From Myxococcus sp. CA023 (GTDB taxonomy: Bacteria > Myxococcota > Myxococcia > Myxococcales > Myxococcaceae), in the NCBI RefSeq assembly GCF_010998615.1, contig NZ_JAAEAH010000017.1, forward strand, positions 1 through 64,000: 64,000 nt of DNA, in the 5' to 3' direction. Shown in pieces: positions 16,515 to 25,214 of this stretch. The notes below the pieces were generated by a model, which searched no databases, had not been told where the DNA came from, and saw only the letters and a list, made by a program, of their open reading frames with translations. The translations under genes were made by a program, and so were the position numbers. Numbering within the stretch: position 1 is the stretch's first letter; every line of letters begins with the position of its first letter.

Positions 16515-17387
16515 TTAATAGAGAGAGCCCCACTCATAACGGCTCTTGGCCTTCTTGTCCTTCGGGGCATAGCGCACAAGGGCGTGCTTGTACTCCTTTC
16601 CTGCGGTGACCGAGGCCACAACTGCTCGGCTCAGTGCAACGAGGAGCTTCCAGTATTTGTTCTCCAGCTTGTGCAACTGGTCAAAAACATCCTCGATCAA
16701 AGCCTTGTGTTCTTTTTGAGAGTCGATCGCCTTCTGAAGCTTTTGGGCGATGGTTTTCATGTCCCGCATCACCTGCTGCGTGTAGTTGGGATGGTCGCCC
16801 GGATGTTGCAGCAGCGCGTGGACAGGCACAGCCCAGGCCTGGTCCGGCAGCATGATGATGTTGTGGCCGTGGTTCAGGTTGTAGTCGGACTGGAGGATGA
16901 GGCGGAGCTGCCGGTATGTGAAGACCGGGCCGTCCTCCAATTCGTAATAGAACGCCGAGCCCGGGAGGATGTGGTGTGCTTCCCACGCGTACGGGTACTT
17001 CTGGAGCGCGGGCTTCTTGTCCTTGTCCTTGGCCCTCGGGTTGAAGTTCTCCGGTGGCCCCCCGGGGAACTCAGCGGTCTGCTTCACCAGGTCCCGGATT
17101 TCATCCAGGTAGGAGTGGTCGAAGACGCGGTACACGCCACGCCCGTCCAGGGACGCGATGTAGTCAGAGCCGTTCTGCGCGTAGTCGCTGTCCTTGCCGA
17201 GCACCCCCTGGGGCGGGGCGCTGTCGTCCACGTGGTCGGCGTCGTCCGCGGCGCTGGCCGCGGGCTTCGGCTTCTTCTTCTTCGCCGCCTTGGCTGCCGT
17301 GTACTTCCGGTCCCTGCTCCGCTCGAAGATGGACAGGAGCCGCTGCGCCAGCTCCGTGTTCATTTCGCTCGCACTCAGGTTGCTCAT
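16515..17387 (-). CDS. AHH-family nuclease toxin
   Basis: The gene encodes 290 aa from the ATG at 17387, which has GAGAGG 11 bases upstream. A GTG 4 codons earlier is possible. A Lys/Ala-rich low-complexity region covers residues 28-55. The nuclease core begins at EAHHILPG (His138-His139), followed by NHGHN (about 172-176) and VPVHALLQHPGDHP (188-200). This matches the AHH branch of the HNH/Endo VII superfamily, predicted DNA or RNA cutters in polymorphic toxins. No signal peptide or delivery domain is fused. Three Imm11 genes follow on the same strand. Use as T6SS cargo is inferred from context. Confidence 0.85.
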   Translation of the reverse strand: MSNLSASEMNTELAQRLLSIFERSRDRKYTAAKAAKKKKPKPAASAADDADHVDDSAPPQGVLGKDSDYAQNGSDYIASLDGRGVYRVFDHSYLDEIRDLVKQTAEFPGGPPENFNPRAKDKDKKPALQKYPYAWEAHHILPGSAFYYELEDGPVFTYRQLRLILQSDYNLNHGHNIIMLPDQAWAVPVHALLQHPGDHPNYTQQVMRDMKTIAQKLQKAIDSQKEHKALIEDVFDQLHKLENKYWKLLVALSRAVVASVTAGKEYKHALVRYAPKDKKAKSRYEWGSLY

Positions 17388-17461
17388 GCGCGTACCCACC
17401 TCTCACGTTGTATGGTGCCTGAACGCCCCGTTCCAGGCTACGCTCACCCGCACCTCCCATC

Positions 17462-18247
17462 ATGGCCCGTCTCATCTCCCTCCGTGCAGATGCCGCTGAC
17501 TCCCTGGGAGAAAGGCTGAGCCGGTTCGACCCGGGCGCGGACCACTCCAGCATTCTCGCGCGGTTGGACGCCATCACGCTCGACCTGCACCTCATCGCCG
17601 TGGCCACGCTGCTGGTCGATGGTAATCCTCAGGGGTTCTTCCTCAACCTCTGCCGGATGGCGGAGAACGGCCGCCGGGTGCAGCGCCTCCTCGCGGACCG
17701 GGGCCTTCCGCCACCGCCCGCGCGGCGCAACACGCCTCTGCTCGGCGCGCTCGCCGCCGGCCACTTCTCCCTCGCGGAGGCCGTGGCCGCGAGCTCCGCC
17801 ACCCAGTGGCAGCAGGGCGCCGAATACGAGGATGAGTTCCTCTGGGCCGCCGCCCTCCAGCACCTCACCCGCACGCCGTCCGCGCCGCTGGAGTCCATCC
17901 TCGTCCCGCTGGAGAAGGTGGGCCAGGAGCCCTACGCCAGCCGGGTGGCCATGGCCCGGGCCCTGGTGTCCAGGGACGCCGCCGCCTTCGCCGAGGCCTT
18001 CGCCGCCGCCTGCCTGGACCACGGCATCGTCACGGAGAAGCGCGCCCGCTCGCTGGCTACACCCGTGACGTCCTTCGCGCCGCACCGGTTTGTCTGGCTC
18101 GAAGGGCTGGCCCTCCTGCGCCTCGCCGAGCGCGCCAGCATCGCACCCGAGGACACCAGCTTCCGCTACTGCCCGCCCCTGGCCCGCGTCCCGATGACGA
18201 CGACGTACTCGGGCGACTGGGCCGTCGACACGGCGCCGACGCGATAA
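17462..18247 (+). CDS. Probable Imm49-family immunity protein
   Basis: The gene encodes 261 aa, all-helical in character, with repeated Leu/Ala/Arg-rich helices and no signal peptide. The layout (an early helical LARLDAITLDLHLIAVATLL, then LLGALAAGHFSLAEAVA and a middle RVAMARALVSRDAAAFAEAF) resembles Imm49 proteins as I recall them, but this is not certain. It is divergent from the AHH toxin gene across 74 bases and converges on the DUF2169 gene with a 5-base gap. That placement fits an immunity gene in the same locus. Confidence 0.6.
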   Translation: MARLISLRADAADSLGERLSRFDPGADHSSILARLDAITLDLHLIAVATLLVDGNPQGFFLNLCRMAENGRRVQRLLADRGLPPPPARRNTPLLGALAAGHFSLAEAVAASSATQWQQGAEYEDEFLWAAALQHLTRTPSAPLESILVPLEKVGQEPYASRVAMARALVSRDAAAFAEAFAAACLDHGIVTEKRARSLATPVTSFAPHRFVWLEGLALLRLAERASIAPEDTSFRYCPPLARVPMTTTYSGDWAVDTAPTR

Positions 18248-18252
18248 CCCTG

Positions 18253-19296
18253 TCAGTCCGTTCCGACGGGTTGCCCCGGCTCCAGCGTCTCCGCGCCCTC
18301 GCACGTCACCTGGATGGAGCGCAGCTCCGTGGGCTCGCGCTGCAACGCGAAGGTGCCGCGCCACACGAGGAACAGCTTCATCGCGTCCGTGTCCAGGACC
18401 ACGGTGTCCAGCCGCAGCGCTCCTTCCAGGTCATCCAGTCCCCGGGCTCTGGGCGCGAGGACCTCCGGAGATGGCAGCGCGGGCAACCTGAACGTCAGCG
18501 GCGCACCCGGCGCCATGTGCTTCAGCAGCACGGCCTCGCCCCCTCGCAGGTAGCCCGGGACGAGCTGGTCCCGCGGCGCGCCGTTGAGGAAGCGCCGGTC
18601 GAAGTCCTTCGGCAGCAACGGGCTGCGCGACTTCTTCCACGCGTCATCGTAGGTGCCCGCGTCGCCGGCCCGGGGCTGCCAGTGCGGTTCGATGAACCCG
18701 AAGCCCGCGGGCGGAGGACGCTGGCCCCACGATTTCAGCGGCTCGGCGGGAGACTCCAGGTTCGGCAGCCGCAGGTTCTCCTCGAAGCGGCTGCTCTTCT
18801 CGCGAAAGCCAGTGCCCAGCGGGTTGCGCGGCTCGAAGGCGCTACCGTCCTTCCCGCCGAAGGCGCGCTCGTAGCGCAAGGGAATGCGCTCGAAGGGGAG
18901 GGGCTGCGTCACCCCGATGCCGCCCATGCTCTTGAACCACGTGCGGTCCCCCAGCACACGGACCTGCTTGTGCACTGGCCCGACATGCAACTCGGCGAGG
19001 AGCTCGCGAGTCCCCGCCGCGGGCGCATGGGCATGTCCCACCAGCACCACGTCCGTGGCGGCCTTGAAGAAGGCGCCCTCGGGCTCCAGACGGAGGCTGG
19101 CCGCATCCCCGCCTTCCCAGCGCTCACCCCCGGTCAGCAGCGGCGCCTGCTCCGCGGACAGCACGGGCGCGCCCCGAGGCCGCAGGTCGAACGTGGCCTT
19201 CAACACGGGCACGAACAGGGGCCGCAGCGCCTCGTCCGTGAGGAACAGCGGCTCGAAGGTGAAGGGCGTGAGGTTCTCGGTGGAGGGGTGCCCCAT
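18253..19296 (-). CDS. DUF2169-family T6SS accessory protein
   Basis: The gene encodes 347 aa. The N-terminus (NLTPFTFEPLFLTDEALRPLFVPVLKATF) and conserved middle segments (ADVVLVGHAHAP-like, RVLGDRTWF, FERAFGGKDG-like) fit DUF2169. These proteins are often encoded beside PAAR-like proteins and ketosynthase-fold proteins in T6SS effector islands and are thought to help load effectors. No VgrG gene lies in the window, so this would serve a spike encoded elsewhere. It marks the right edge of the island. Confidence 0.8.
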   Translation of the reverse strand: MGHPSTENLTPFTFEPLFLTDEALRPLFVPVLKATFDLRPRGAPVLSAEQAPLLTGGERWEGGDAASLRLEPEGAFFKAATDVVLVGHAHAPAAGTRELLAELHVGPVHKQVRVLGDRTWFKSMGGIGVTQPLPFERIPLRYERAFGGKDGSAFEPRNPLGTGFREKSSRFEENLRLPNLESPAEPLKSWGQRPPPAGFGFIEPHWQPRAGDAGTYDDAWKKSRSPLLPKDFDRRFLNGAPRDQLVPGYLRGGEAVLLKHMAPGAPLTFRLPALPSPEVLAPRARGLDDLEGALRLDTVVLDTDAMKLFLVWRGTFALQREPTELRSIQVTCEGAETLEPGQPVGTD

Positions 19297-19406
19297 GAAA
19301 CATGTCTACCAGTCCTCACCCGTTTGGGACACGGGCAGCCGGAGCCCGGCTGTCAGCCCGCGCTCCACCTTCCGTCCTCGCCGTGCCCTCACACAAGGAC
19401 ACGGCC

Positions 19407-19922
19407 ATGGGAGACCCACGCAATCCGAAGCGAGCGCACGAGCGCTGGAACCTGGAGCGCCTGCGCGCCTGCGAGGCGGAGGTGCGCGCCCTGGCGCCCT
19501 GGGTGACGGTGTCCGGCGGCTGGGCCTGGCACTTCATGGCCCCGCCCCACGAGGAGCTGAAGCGCTTCCACGACCACAAGGATGTGGACCTCTTCGTGGA
19601 GCCCGCGCGCTTCCCGGAGCTCATCGCCGTGCTCACCGCTCGCGGCTACCACCGCATCTGGACGCGCTTCGACGCCACCTCCACGCACTTCTACCGCTAC
19701 GCCCGGCACGATGAGGGTGGCAAGGTCCTGCTCGACGTCTTCGTCCGGCGCGTGCCGGCCGTGGACGCCGGGGGGATTCGCGTGGTGGACCCGGCCACGC
19801 TGCTCACCTTCTACGGAGACATCCACAGCACGGATGACTGCGTGTCGGTGCTGGCGGCGCGGCGGCTGCTGGCGAAGGGCCACAGCCCCCTGGGCCGGGG
19901 GGAGCTCGTCACTGCACGGTGA
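19407..19922 (+). CDS. Nucleotidyltransferase-fold protein (aminoglycoside adenylyltransferase-like)
   Basis: The predicted protein is 171 aa from the ATG at 19407, which has AAGGAC upstream. The frame is open earlier, but that part is Pro/Ala-rich and unlikely. The pattern VSGGWAWHF followed by HDHKDVDLFVEPARFPELIAVL matches the GG...DxD arrangement of minimal nucleotidyltransferases such as ANT(2'')-like proteins. The substrate is unknown, and resistance should not be assumed. Its 3' end overlaps the convergent secreted-protein gene by 14 bases. Confidence 0.7.
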   Translation: MGDPRNPKRAHERWNLERLRACEAEVRALAPWVTVSGGWAWHFMAPPHEELKRFHDHKDVDLFVEPARFPELIAVLTARGYHRIWTRFDATSTHFYRYARHDEGGKVLLDVFVRRVPAVDAGGIRVVDPATLLTFYGDIHSTDDCVSVLAARRLLAKGHSPLGRGELVTAR

Positions 19923-20349
19923 AGAGGTGGTTGTCGCCGAAGTTCGAATCCCAGGCCTGGCAGCCCCAGCGGCTGGTGTTCTCGAACCAGACGGCCAGCG
20001 TGCCCCGCGTGTTGAGCGGGATGGACGGCGCGGGCGGGTTGGGCGTGGAGGAGAAGCCCGCCACCCAGAAGCGCTGCACCGGCCCGTTGTTGAACTGGTA
20101 GTAGCCCGTCATCGTCCACCCGGGCGTGGTGCCGTTGATGTTGCCCCGGCACTGCGTCAGCCGGTCCGCGCTGTAGTGGATGGCCGCGGTGGAGCCGAAG
20201 GGCAGCGGGTTGGAGGACGCGAACACGTTCCAGCCCTGCGCCGGCGACTGGAAGGTGATGCTGGAGGGGGACTGCGAGGAAGCGGCCGTTCCGGCGATCA
20301 GCACGGCGACGGCGGCGGCGAGACACCAGCGGGGGGATTGACGCGGCAA
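19909..20349 (-). CDS. Small secreted protein of unknown function
   Basis: The gene encodes 146 aa with a clear signal peptide (Arg-rich start, Ala/Val core, cleavage near residue 24). The mature part has alternating polar and aromatic strands, two cysteines (CRGN and WGCQAWD) and ends NHLFTVQ. It may be a small disulfide-bonded beta-sandwich exported to the periplasm or outside. DUF6209-type myxobacterial proteins came to mind, but I am not sure. Confidence 0.65.
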   Translation of the reverse strand: MPRQSPRWCLAAAVAVLIAGTAASSQSPSSITFQSPAQGWNVFASSNPLPFGSTAAIHYSADRLTQCRGNINGTTPGWTMTGYYQFNNGPVQRFWVAGFSSTPNPPAPSIPLNTRGTLAVWFENTSRWGCQAWDSNFGDNHLFTVQ

Positions 20350-20502
20350 GGCAACGCTCCAGGTTGAGAGGAAGCTGCATTGCGGATACGCACACCGTGG
20401 CAGGCACGGGCTGTGACGGTCCGCCAGTGGACCCTCACGGGTTTGTGCCGCTCAATTGCGGACTCCTCTAGAGTCAGGCTCCACACCTTTACGCTCCGCG
20501 CC

Positions 20503-21624
20503 ATGGCCGACTTTCTTCCTCGCTTCTATCGACTCGCCGTCCGCGTGGACGCGCACTATGACGCGCTGAGCCGCAAGCTTCGCCAGAAGCTGGGGGTCGC
20601 GCCGCCGCTGCGCATCCTTCCCTACCGGGGCTATGGCACGCCCGAGCGCGCCGTCATCAAGGCCCGCGTGCTGGAGGACCGGCACGTGCGCCCGCCGCAG
20701 GAGCGCTACACGCTGGTGGGCAGCGCGGTGGCCTCCTACAAGCGCTACATGACGCGCGAGGTGCCGGGCGCGCACGTCGCGGTGCGCTGGGGCGACAAGC
20801 GCTGGGAGGGCACCACCGACGAGGAGGGCTTCCTGGAGCTGTGGGTGCCTCCGCCGGACGGGGTGCGCTCGGGCTGGCACATGGTGGAGCTGGAGCTGCT
20901 GTCGCCGGACGCGGAGGGCGTGTCCCGCGTGGCCGCGCCGGTGCGGATGGCCGGGCCCGGCGCGGAGTTCGGCGTCATCAGCGACATCGACGACACCGTC
21001 ATCGTCACCGGCGTCACCGACCTGCTGAAGCGGGCCTGGGCGCTCTTCCTGACCGAGCACCGCGTGCGGCTGCCCTTTCCGGGCGTGGACGCCTTCTATG
21101 CCGCGCTCCAGCACGGCCGGGGCACGAGCGCGGACAACCCCATCTTCTACGTGTCCAGCAGCCCGTGGAACCTCTACGAGCACCTGGACGAGTTCCTCTC
21201 CCTGCACAAAATCCCCACCGGTCCGCTGCTGCTGCGCGACTGGGGCCTGTCCAGCCAGGGCTTCGCGCCCGGCGGGGGCCATGGGCACAAGCTGGAGAAG
21301 ATTCGCGCGGTGCTCGGCACGCTGTCGCACCTGCCCTTCATCCTCATTGGCGACAGTGGCCAGGAGGACGCGGAGCACTACCGCACCATCGTCCGTGAGT
21401 TTCCCGGGCGCATCCTCTGCGTCTACATCCGCAACGTGCCGGGGCATCAGCGCCGGGCCGAGGAACTGGCGCTCATCGCCAGGGACATCCGCGCCGCGGG
21501 CAGCCAGATGCTCGCGGTGGATGACACCACCGAGGCCGCCCGTCACGCCGCGCGCGAGGGGTGGATTCAGTGGCGTGAGGTGCGCGAGGTGGAGGCCCAC
21601 CGCCGCGAGGACGCCGCGCGCTGA
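20503..21624 (+). CDS. App1-family phosphatase-like protein (DUF2183)
   Basis: The gene encodes 373 aa from the ATG at 20503. The motif ISDIDDTVIVTGVTD near residue 160 is the DxDxT catalytic loop of the App1 (DUF2183) HAD branch, whose yeast founder is a phosphatidate phosphatase. YVSSSPWNLY and IGDSGQEDAEHY supply the later HAD motifs. The N-terminal 140 residues form a beta-rich domain with a VAVRWGDKRWEGTTDEEG segment. The protein has no signal peptide. It converges on the polyphosphate kinase gene. Confidence 0.87.
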   Translation: MADFLPRFYRLAVRVDAHYDALSRKLRQKLGVAPPLRILPYRGYGTPERAVIKARVLEDRHVRPPQERYTLVGSAVASYKRYMTREVPGAHVAVRWGDKRWEGTTDEEGFLELWVPPPDGVRSGWHMVELELLSPDAEGVSRVAAPVRMAGPGAEFGVISDIDDTVIVTGVTDLLKRAWALFLTEHRVRLPFPGVDAFYAALQHGRGTSADNPIFYVSSSPWNLYEHLDEFLSLHKIPTGPLLLRDWGLSSQGFAPGGGHGHKLEKIRAVLGTLSHLPFILIGDSGQEDAEHYRTIVREFPGRILCVYIRNVPGHQRRAEELALIARDIRAAGSQMLAVDDTTEAARHAAREGWIQWREVREVEAHRREDAAR

Positions 21625-21656
21625 GGCCCCCGTCGCCCACCGAGGTGCAGGTGCTG

Positions 21657-23819
21657 TCAGGGCAGCGGACGGCCGCCCTGGAACTGGGCCATGCGCTGGG
21701 CGCGCTCCATCATCTCGCCCTGGGCCCAGCGCTTCTCCTCGCCGGCGCGCGGCAGCCGGCGGCGCCAGCCGCCATCCGCGGTCAGCTCCCAGGCGGACGT
21801 GGTGTCTGCCATGCAGCGCTCCAGCGAGTCTTTCACCTGGGCGGCCAGGCTGGCGTCCTCCACCGGCGCGAGGATTTCCACGCGGTGGTCCAGGTTGCGC
21901 GGCATCAAGTCCGCCGAGCCGATGAAGCAACGCAGCTCCGGGCCGCGCTCGAAGATGTAGATGCGCGAGTGCTCCAGGAAGCGGCCCAGCACGGACACCA
22001 CGCGGATGTTCTCCGACACGCCGGGGACACCCGGGCGCAGGCAGCAGATGCCGCGCACGTTCAGCTCCACCTTCACGCCCGCGCGTGACGCCTCGTAGAG
22101 GGCGTGGATGATGCCGGGGTCCACCAGCGCGTTCATCTTCATCTGGATGCGCGCGGGGCGCTCGGCTGTGTGCGCGGCGACGGTGCGCTTGATTTCCTCC
22201 AGCAGGCCCTGGCGCATGGTGAGCGGGGCCACCAGCAGCTTGCGGAAGCTCTTCGGCCGGCCAAACCCGGTGAGGTAGTTGAAGACGTCCGCCACGTCCG
22301 CGCCAATGTCCGGGTCCGTGGTGAACAGGCCCATGTCCGTGTAGAGGCGCGCCGTCTTCGGGTTGTAGTTGCCCGTGCCGATGTGCACGTAGTGCCGCAC
22401 CTTGTCGCCCTCGCGCCGGACGATGAGGATGGCCTTCGCGTGCGTCTTCAGGGACGGAATCCCGTAGACGACGTGCACGCCCGCCTCTTCCAGCGCGTTG
22501 GCCCAGCGGATGTTGGTGCGCTCGTCGAAGCGGGCCTTCAGCTCCACCATGCACACCGCCTGCTTGCCGCGCTCGGTGGCGGTAATCAGCGCGGGCACCA
22601 GGGGCGAGCTGTCCGACGTGCGGTACACCGTCTGCTTGATGGCCAGCACGTCCGGGTCGGCCACGGCCTCGGTGACGAAGCGCTCCACGGAGGTGGCGAA
22701 GGACTCGTAGGGGTGGTGGACCAGCAGGTCCCCTCGGCGCATGGACGACATCACCGTGCCGCCATCCGGCGCGTCCGCGTCCGTGCGCAGGCGGGCCTGG
22801 GTGATAGGGATCCACGGCGGGTCCTTCAGCTCCGGGAAGCCCGGGGCGAAGGCGATGGACTGCAGGTCGTTGAGGCCCACCAGGCCGTGCTCCTCGTAGA
22901 CCTGACGTGCCTCCAGGCCCATGGCCTCCACCAGCGGCTCGAGCAGCTTGGGGCTCATGCCGGCCTGGACTTCCATGCGGATGACGTCGCCGAAGCGGCG
23001 CTCGCGCAGCTCCGTCTCCACGGCCTTGAGCAGGTCCTCCGCGTCCTCGGACACGGTGAAGTCCGCGTCGCGGGTGACGCGGAAGGTGCCCCAGCTCAGC
23101 ACCTCCATGCCGGGGAACAAGTCTCCCAGGTGCTGGGCGATGATTTCCTCCAAGGGGACGAAGACGTTGCCCTTGAGGGGCAGGAAGCGCGGCAGCAGCT
23201 CCTTGGGCACCTTCACCCGGGCCACGCTCTCCTCGTCCGCGTCCGGGTCTCTCAGCAGCACCGCCAGGCTGAGCGACAGGTTGGAGATGTAGGGAAAGTG
23301 CCGCCCCAGGCCGATGGCCAGCGGGGTGAGGACGGGGAAAATCTGCTCCTTGAAGCGCTGGTCCATCTGGGCGCGCTGCTCGGCGTCCAAATTCCGGGCG
23401 GAGAGGATGCGCAGGCCCTTTTCGGCCAGGGCGGGGCGGAGCACCTTCTCGAAGGCGTCGCCGTGCCGGCGCGTCTGCTTGAGGATGCCGTCGTGCAGCT
23501 TGTCCAGGGTGTCGCTGGGAGAGGCTCCGTCGGGAACCAGGCGCGCCACGCCGCCGCGAATCTGCTCGTGCAGACGGGCGACGCGAATCATGAAGAACTC
23601 GTCCAGGTTGCGCGCGTAGATGGCGATGAACTTCAGCCGCTCCAGCAGCGGAATCTCCGGAGACTCGGCGAGCTGGAGGACGCGGTCATTGAAGGCCATC
23701 CAGGACAGCTCTCGGTTGAAGAAGAGCTCCGTGTCCTTCGACTCCGCGCCGGCCGGGAGCACGTCCCGGTTGGAGGGCTTCTGGGTGACGCTGCGACCGC
23801 CGCCGCCGCGTTTCGGCAT
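21657..23819 (-). CDS. ppk1: Polyphosphate kinase 1
   Basis: The gene encodes 720 aa, the normal family length. It has the N-terminal PPK signature (ELFFNRELSWMAFNDRVL), the RIARLHEQ-like helical domain and the catalytic domain with HIGTGNYNPKTARLYTD, which contains the autophosphorylated histidine. A second conserved block reads GSADLMPRNLDHRVE. The enzyme reversibly transfers the gamma phosphate of ATP to polyphosphate and is linked to stress survival and development. It is monocistronic as far as can be seen. The next gene upstream is divergent. Confidence 0.97.
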   Translation of the reverse strand: MPKRGGGGRSVTQKPSNRDVLPAGAESKDTELFFNRELSWMAFNDRVLQLAESPEIPLLERLKFIAIYARNLDEFFMIRVARLHEQIRGGVARLVPDGASPSDTLDKLHDGILKQTRRHGDAFEKVLRPALAEKGLRILSARNLDAEQRAQMDQRFKEQIFPVLTPLAIGLGRHFPYISNLSLSLAVLLRDPDADEESVARVKVPKELLPRFLPLKGNVFVPLEEIIAQHLGDLFPGMEVLSWGTFRVTRDADFTVSEDAEDLLKAVETELRERRFGDVIRMEVQAGMSPKLLEPLVEAMGLEARQVYEEHGLVGLNDLQSIAFAPGFPELKDPPWIPITQARLRTDADAPDGGTVMSSMRRGDLLVHHPYESFATSVERFVTEAVADPDVLAIKQTVYRTSDSSPLVPALITATERGKQAVCMVELKARFDERTNIRWANALEEAGVHVVYGIPSLKTHAKAILIVRREGDKVRHYVHIGTGNYNPKTARLYTDMGLFTTDPDIGADVADVFNYLTGFGRPKSFRKLLVAPLTMRQGLLEEIKRTVAAHTAERPARIQMKMNALVDPGIIHALYEASRAGVKVELNVRGICCLRPGVPGVSENIRVVSVLGRFLEHSRIYIFERGPELRCFIGSADLMPRNLDHRVEILAPVEDASLAAQVKDSLERCMADTTSAWELTADGGWRRRLPRAGEEKRWAQGEMMERAQRMAQFQGGRPLP

Positions 23820-23896
23820 GGTGACTTGACTCCTCGTTGACTCCCTTGGAGGGGATGTAGCAGGCCGCCCCCCTGCTCATTGTAAACTCGCGTGTG

Positions 23897-23939
23897 ACCT
23901 GGGAGAGGGAGCCGTCAGGGGATGTAAGCCCTCCCAGGT
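23897..23939. promoter_or_regulatory. 9-bp inverted repeat in divergent spacer
   Basis: ACCTGGGAG at 23897-23905 is the exact reverse complement of CTCCCAGGT at 23931-23939, separated by 25 bases. It lies in the 182-bp spacer between ppk1 and the BamE-motif gene. It could be a regulator site or a leader hairpin. The long loop makes this uncertain. Confidence 0.25.
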
Positions 23940-24001
23940 GGGCGGGCAGGGAGAAAGGGCGGGAGGCGTGGACTTTGTTGCATCCGCGATATGAGGACTG
24001 C

Positions 24002-24499
24002 ATGTCAGGCGACGTGAGCGCGACGGAGACGAACCCCCAGGCGGACGCGGCCAGCGGCCTCTTCACGGCCTTCCAGAAGGACAGGAAGGTGCCTCGGGGA
24101 CGGTGGGTGGGCGCCCTGCTGATGGCCCTGATACCGGTGGTGCTGGGCGTGGGCTTCTGGACCCTCGCCAAGGGCGAGGAGAAGACGTTCCGCATCGTCA
24201 CGCCCCAAGGCTTCAAGTCCATGCGGGGTGGGATGACGACGGAGCAGGTGCGCGCCGTGCTCGGACGGCCCATCACCCTGGAGCGGGACACCAGCGGGGC
24301 GGAGTGCTACCGCTACGGGCAGCCCAACTTCGTCAACCCGCAGTTCCTCATCTATTCGGTCTGCTACGAGGACGGGAAGCTGCGGGACGTGAAGACGCAC
24401 CAGTACTCCGCCTGGAACGTGGACCCCGCCACGGGGACGTTCGCGGCGCCGGGCGGGGAGCCCGCGGACGCGGCGCCCGTGCCCGCGCAGGAAGGCTGA
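24002..24499 (+). CDS. Membrane-anchored protein with BamE/SmpA-like motif
   Basis: The gene encodes 165 aa from the ATG at 24002. It has one transmembrane segment (about residues 35-55), so it is probably type II with the C-terminus outside. The segment MRGGMTTEQVRAVLGRP followed by a CYRYGQPNF strand resembles the GMT..QV...LG.P motif of BamE/SmpA-type domains. There is no lipobox, so it is not a true BamE lipoprotein. The C-terminus is Ala/Pro/Glu-rich. No partner gene is adjacent. Confidence 0.72.
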   Translation: MSGDVSATETNPQADAASGLFTAFQKDRKVPRGRWVGALLMALIPVVLGVGFWTLAKGEEKTFRIVTPQGFKSMRGGMTTEQVRAVLGRPITLERDTSGAECYRYGQPNFVNPQFLIYSVCYEDGKLRDVKTHQYSAWNVDPATGTFAAPGGEPADAAPVPAQEG

Positions 24500-24564
24500 G
24501 CCGGCCGTTCGTGCCGAAACGATGATGGAACCATGCGTGGCTGCCCGCGAGTCGCGGGTGCCAG

Positions 24565-24594
24565 GCTCCCTCCGTTCAATGAAACGGAGGGAGC
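24565..24594 (+). promoter_or_regulatory. 12-bp hairpin covering a ribosome binding site
   Basis: GCTCCCTCCGTT (24565-24576), loop CAATGA, then the exact complement AACGGAGGGAGC (24583-24594). The right arm contains the GGAGGG ribosome binding site of the gene whose ATG is at 24598. Folding would hide that site, so translation may be controlled by opening the hairpin. It could also serve as a terminator-like element for the gene before it, although no U-run follows. Confidence 0.55.
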
Positions 24595-24597
24595 ACC

Positions 24598-25143
24598 ATG
24601 CGGCGTTTCTCTCGGGGGATCGCGGTTCTCCTGGCGGTAGCGGGGCTTTCGTCCGCGGAGGCGTCTGACGACATCATCTGGAATGCGGAGCCCAGCGAGG
24701 AGGCCTTGCGTTGCTTGAGCGAGGAGCTGCCCGTGACGGTGAAGGTCTACTATCCAGAATTCGGTTGTGGGTTCAGCACGTCCAGCACCTTCTACCTGAA
24801 GGTGACACAGAGCGGCGCGGAGATATCTGGTCGAGGGGATGACGAGGGAAACCCGGTCAAACTCAGTCCGAGGAAGCTGTCCCGGGCCGAAGGTGAGCGC
24901 ATCCTCCGGGATTTGACGAGCGCGATGCTTCGTCGTGAGTCCGAGTCGGCCTCAGGTGATGCGCCGACCACCTACTTCGCCCATGTCGAGTGGGCCTGTG
25001 GCGTCAGGGGGGCGGAGCGCGGCACCACGAGGTTCAAGGCACTCAACCACGGCTTGTATTCCATGGATGAGGGGGGCACCTACGCGCGCGCCGTTGGCAT
25101 CCGTGACGTTGTGGTGAAGGCACTCCGACAGGCACATCGCTGA
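24598..25143 (+). CDS. Small secreted protein of unknown function
   Basis: The gene encodes 181 aa with a signal peptide (MRRFSRG, then a hydrophobic core ending SSAEAS near residue 23). The mature protein has several cysteines (ALRCLSEE, FGCGF, WACGV) that may form disulfides. No family is recognised. Its ribosome binding site is buried in a perfect hairpin. It converges on the Cys-rich repeat lipoprotein gene, 71 bases away. Confidence 0.7.
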   Translation: MRRFSRGIAVLLAVAGLSSAEASDDIIWNAEPSEEALRCLSEELPVTVKVYYPEFGCGFSTSSTFYLKVTQSGAEISGRGDDEGNPVKLSPRKLSRAEGERILRDLTSAMLRRESESASGDAPTTYFAHVEWACGVRGAERGTTRFKALNHGLYSMDEGGTYARAVGIRDVVVKALRQAHR

Positions 25144-25214
25144 CACGACGGCACCCAACACATGCGCATGGGCGTGCCCCATCGAGGCACTCCACCACAT
25201 GGGGTTGCCTCGCG

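Noticed and set aside
20452-22815. Long minus-strand open frame antisense to the App1 gene and running into ppk1
   Set aside because: It is rich in Arg, Gly and His and has no domain. Both strands are already explained by App1 and ppk1, and such shadows are common in high-GC DNA.
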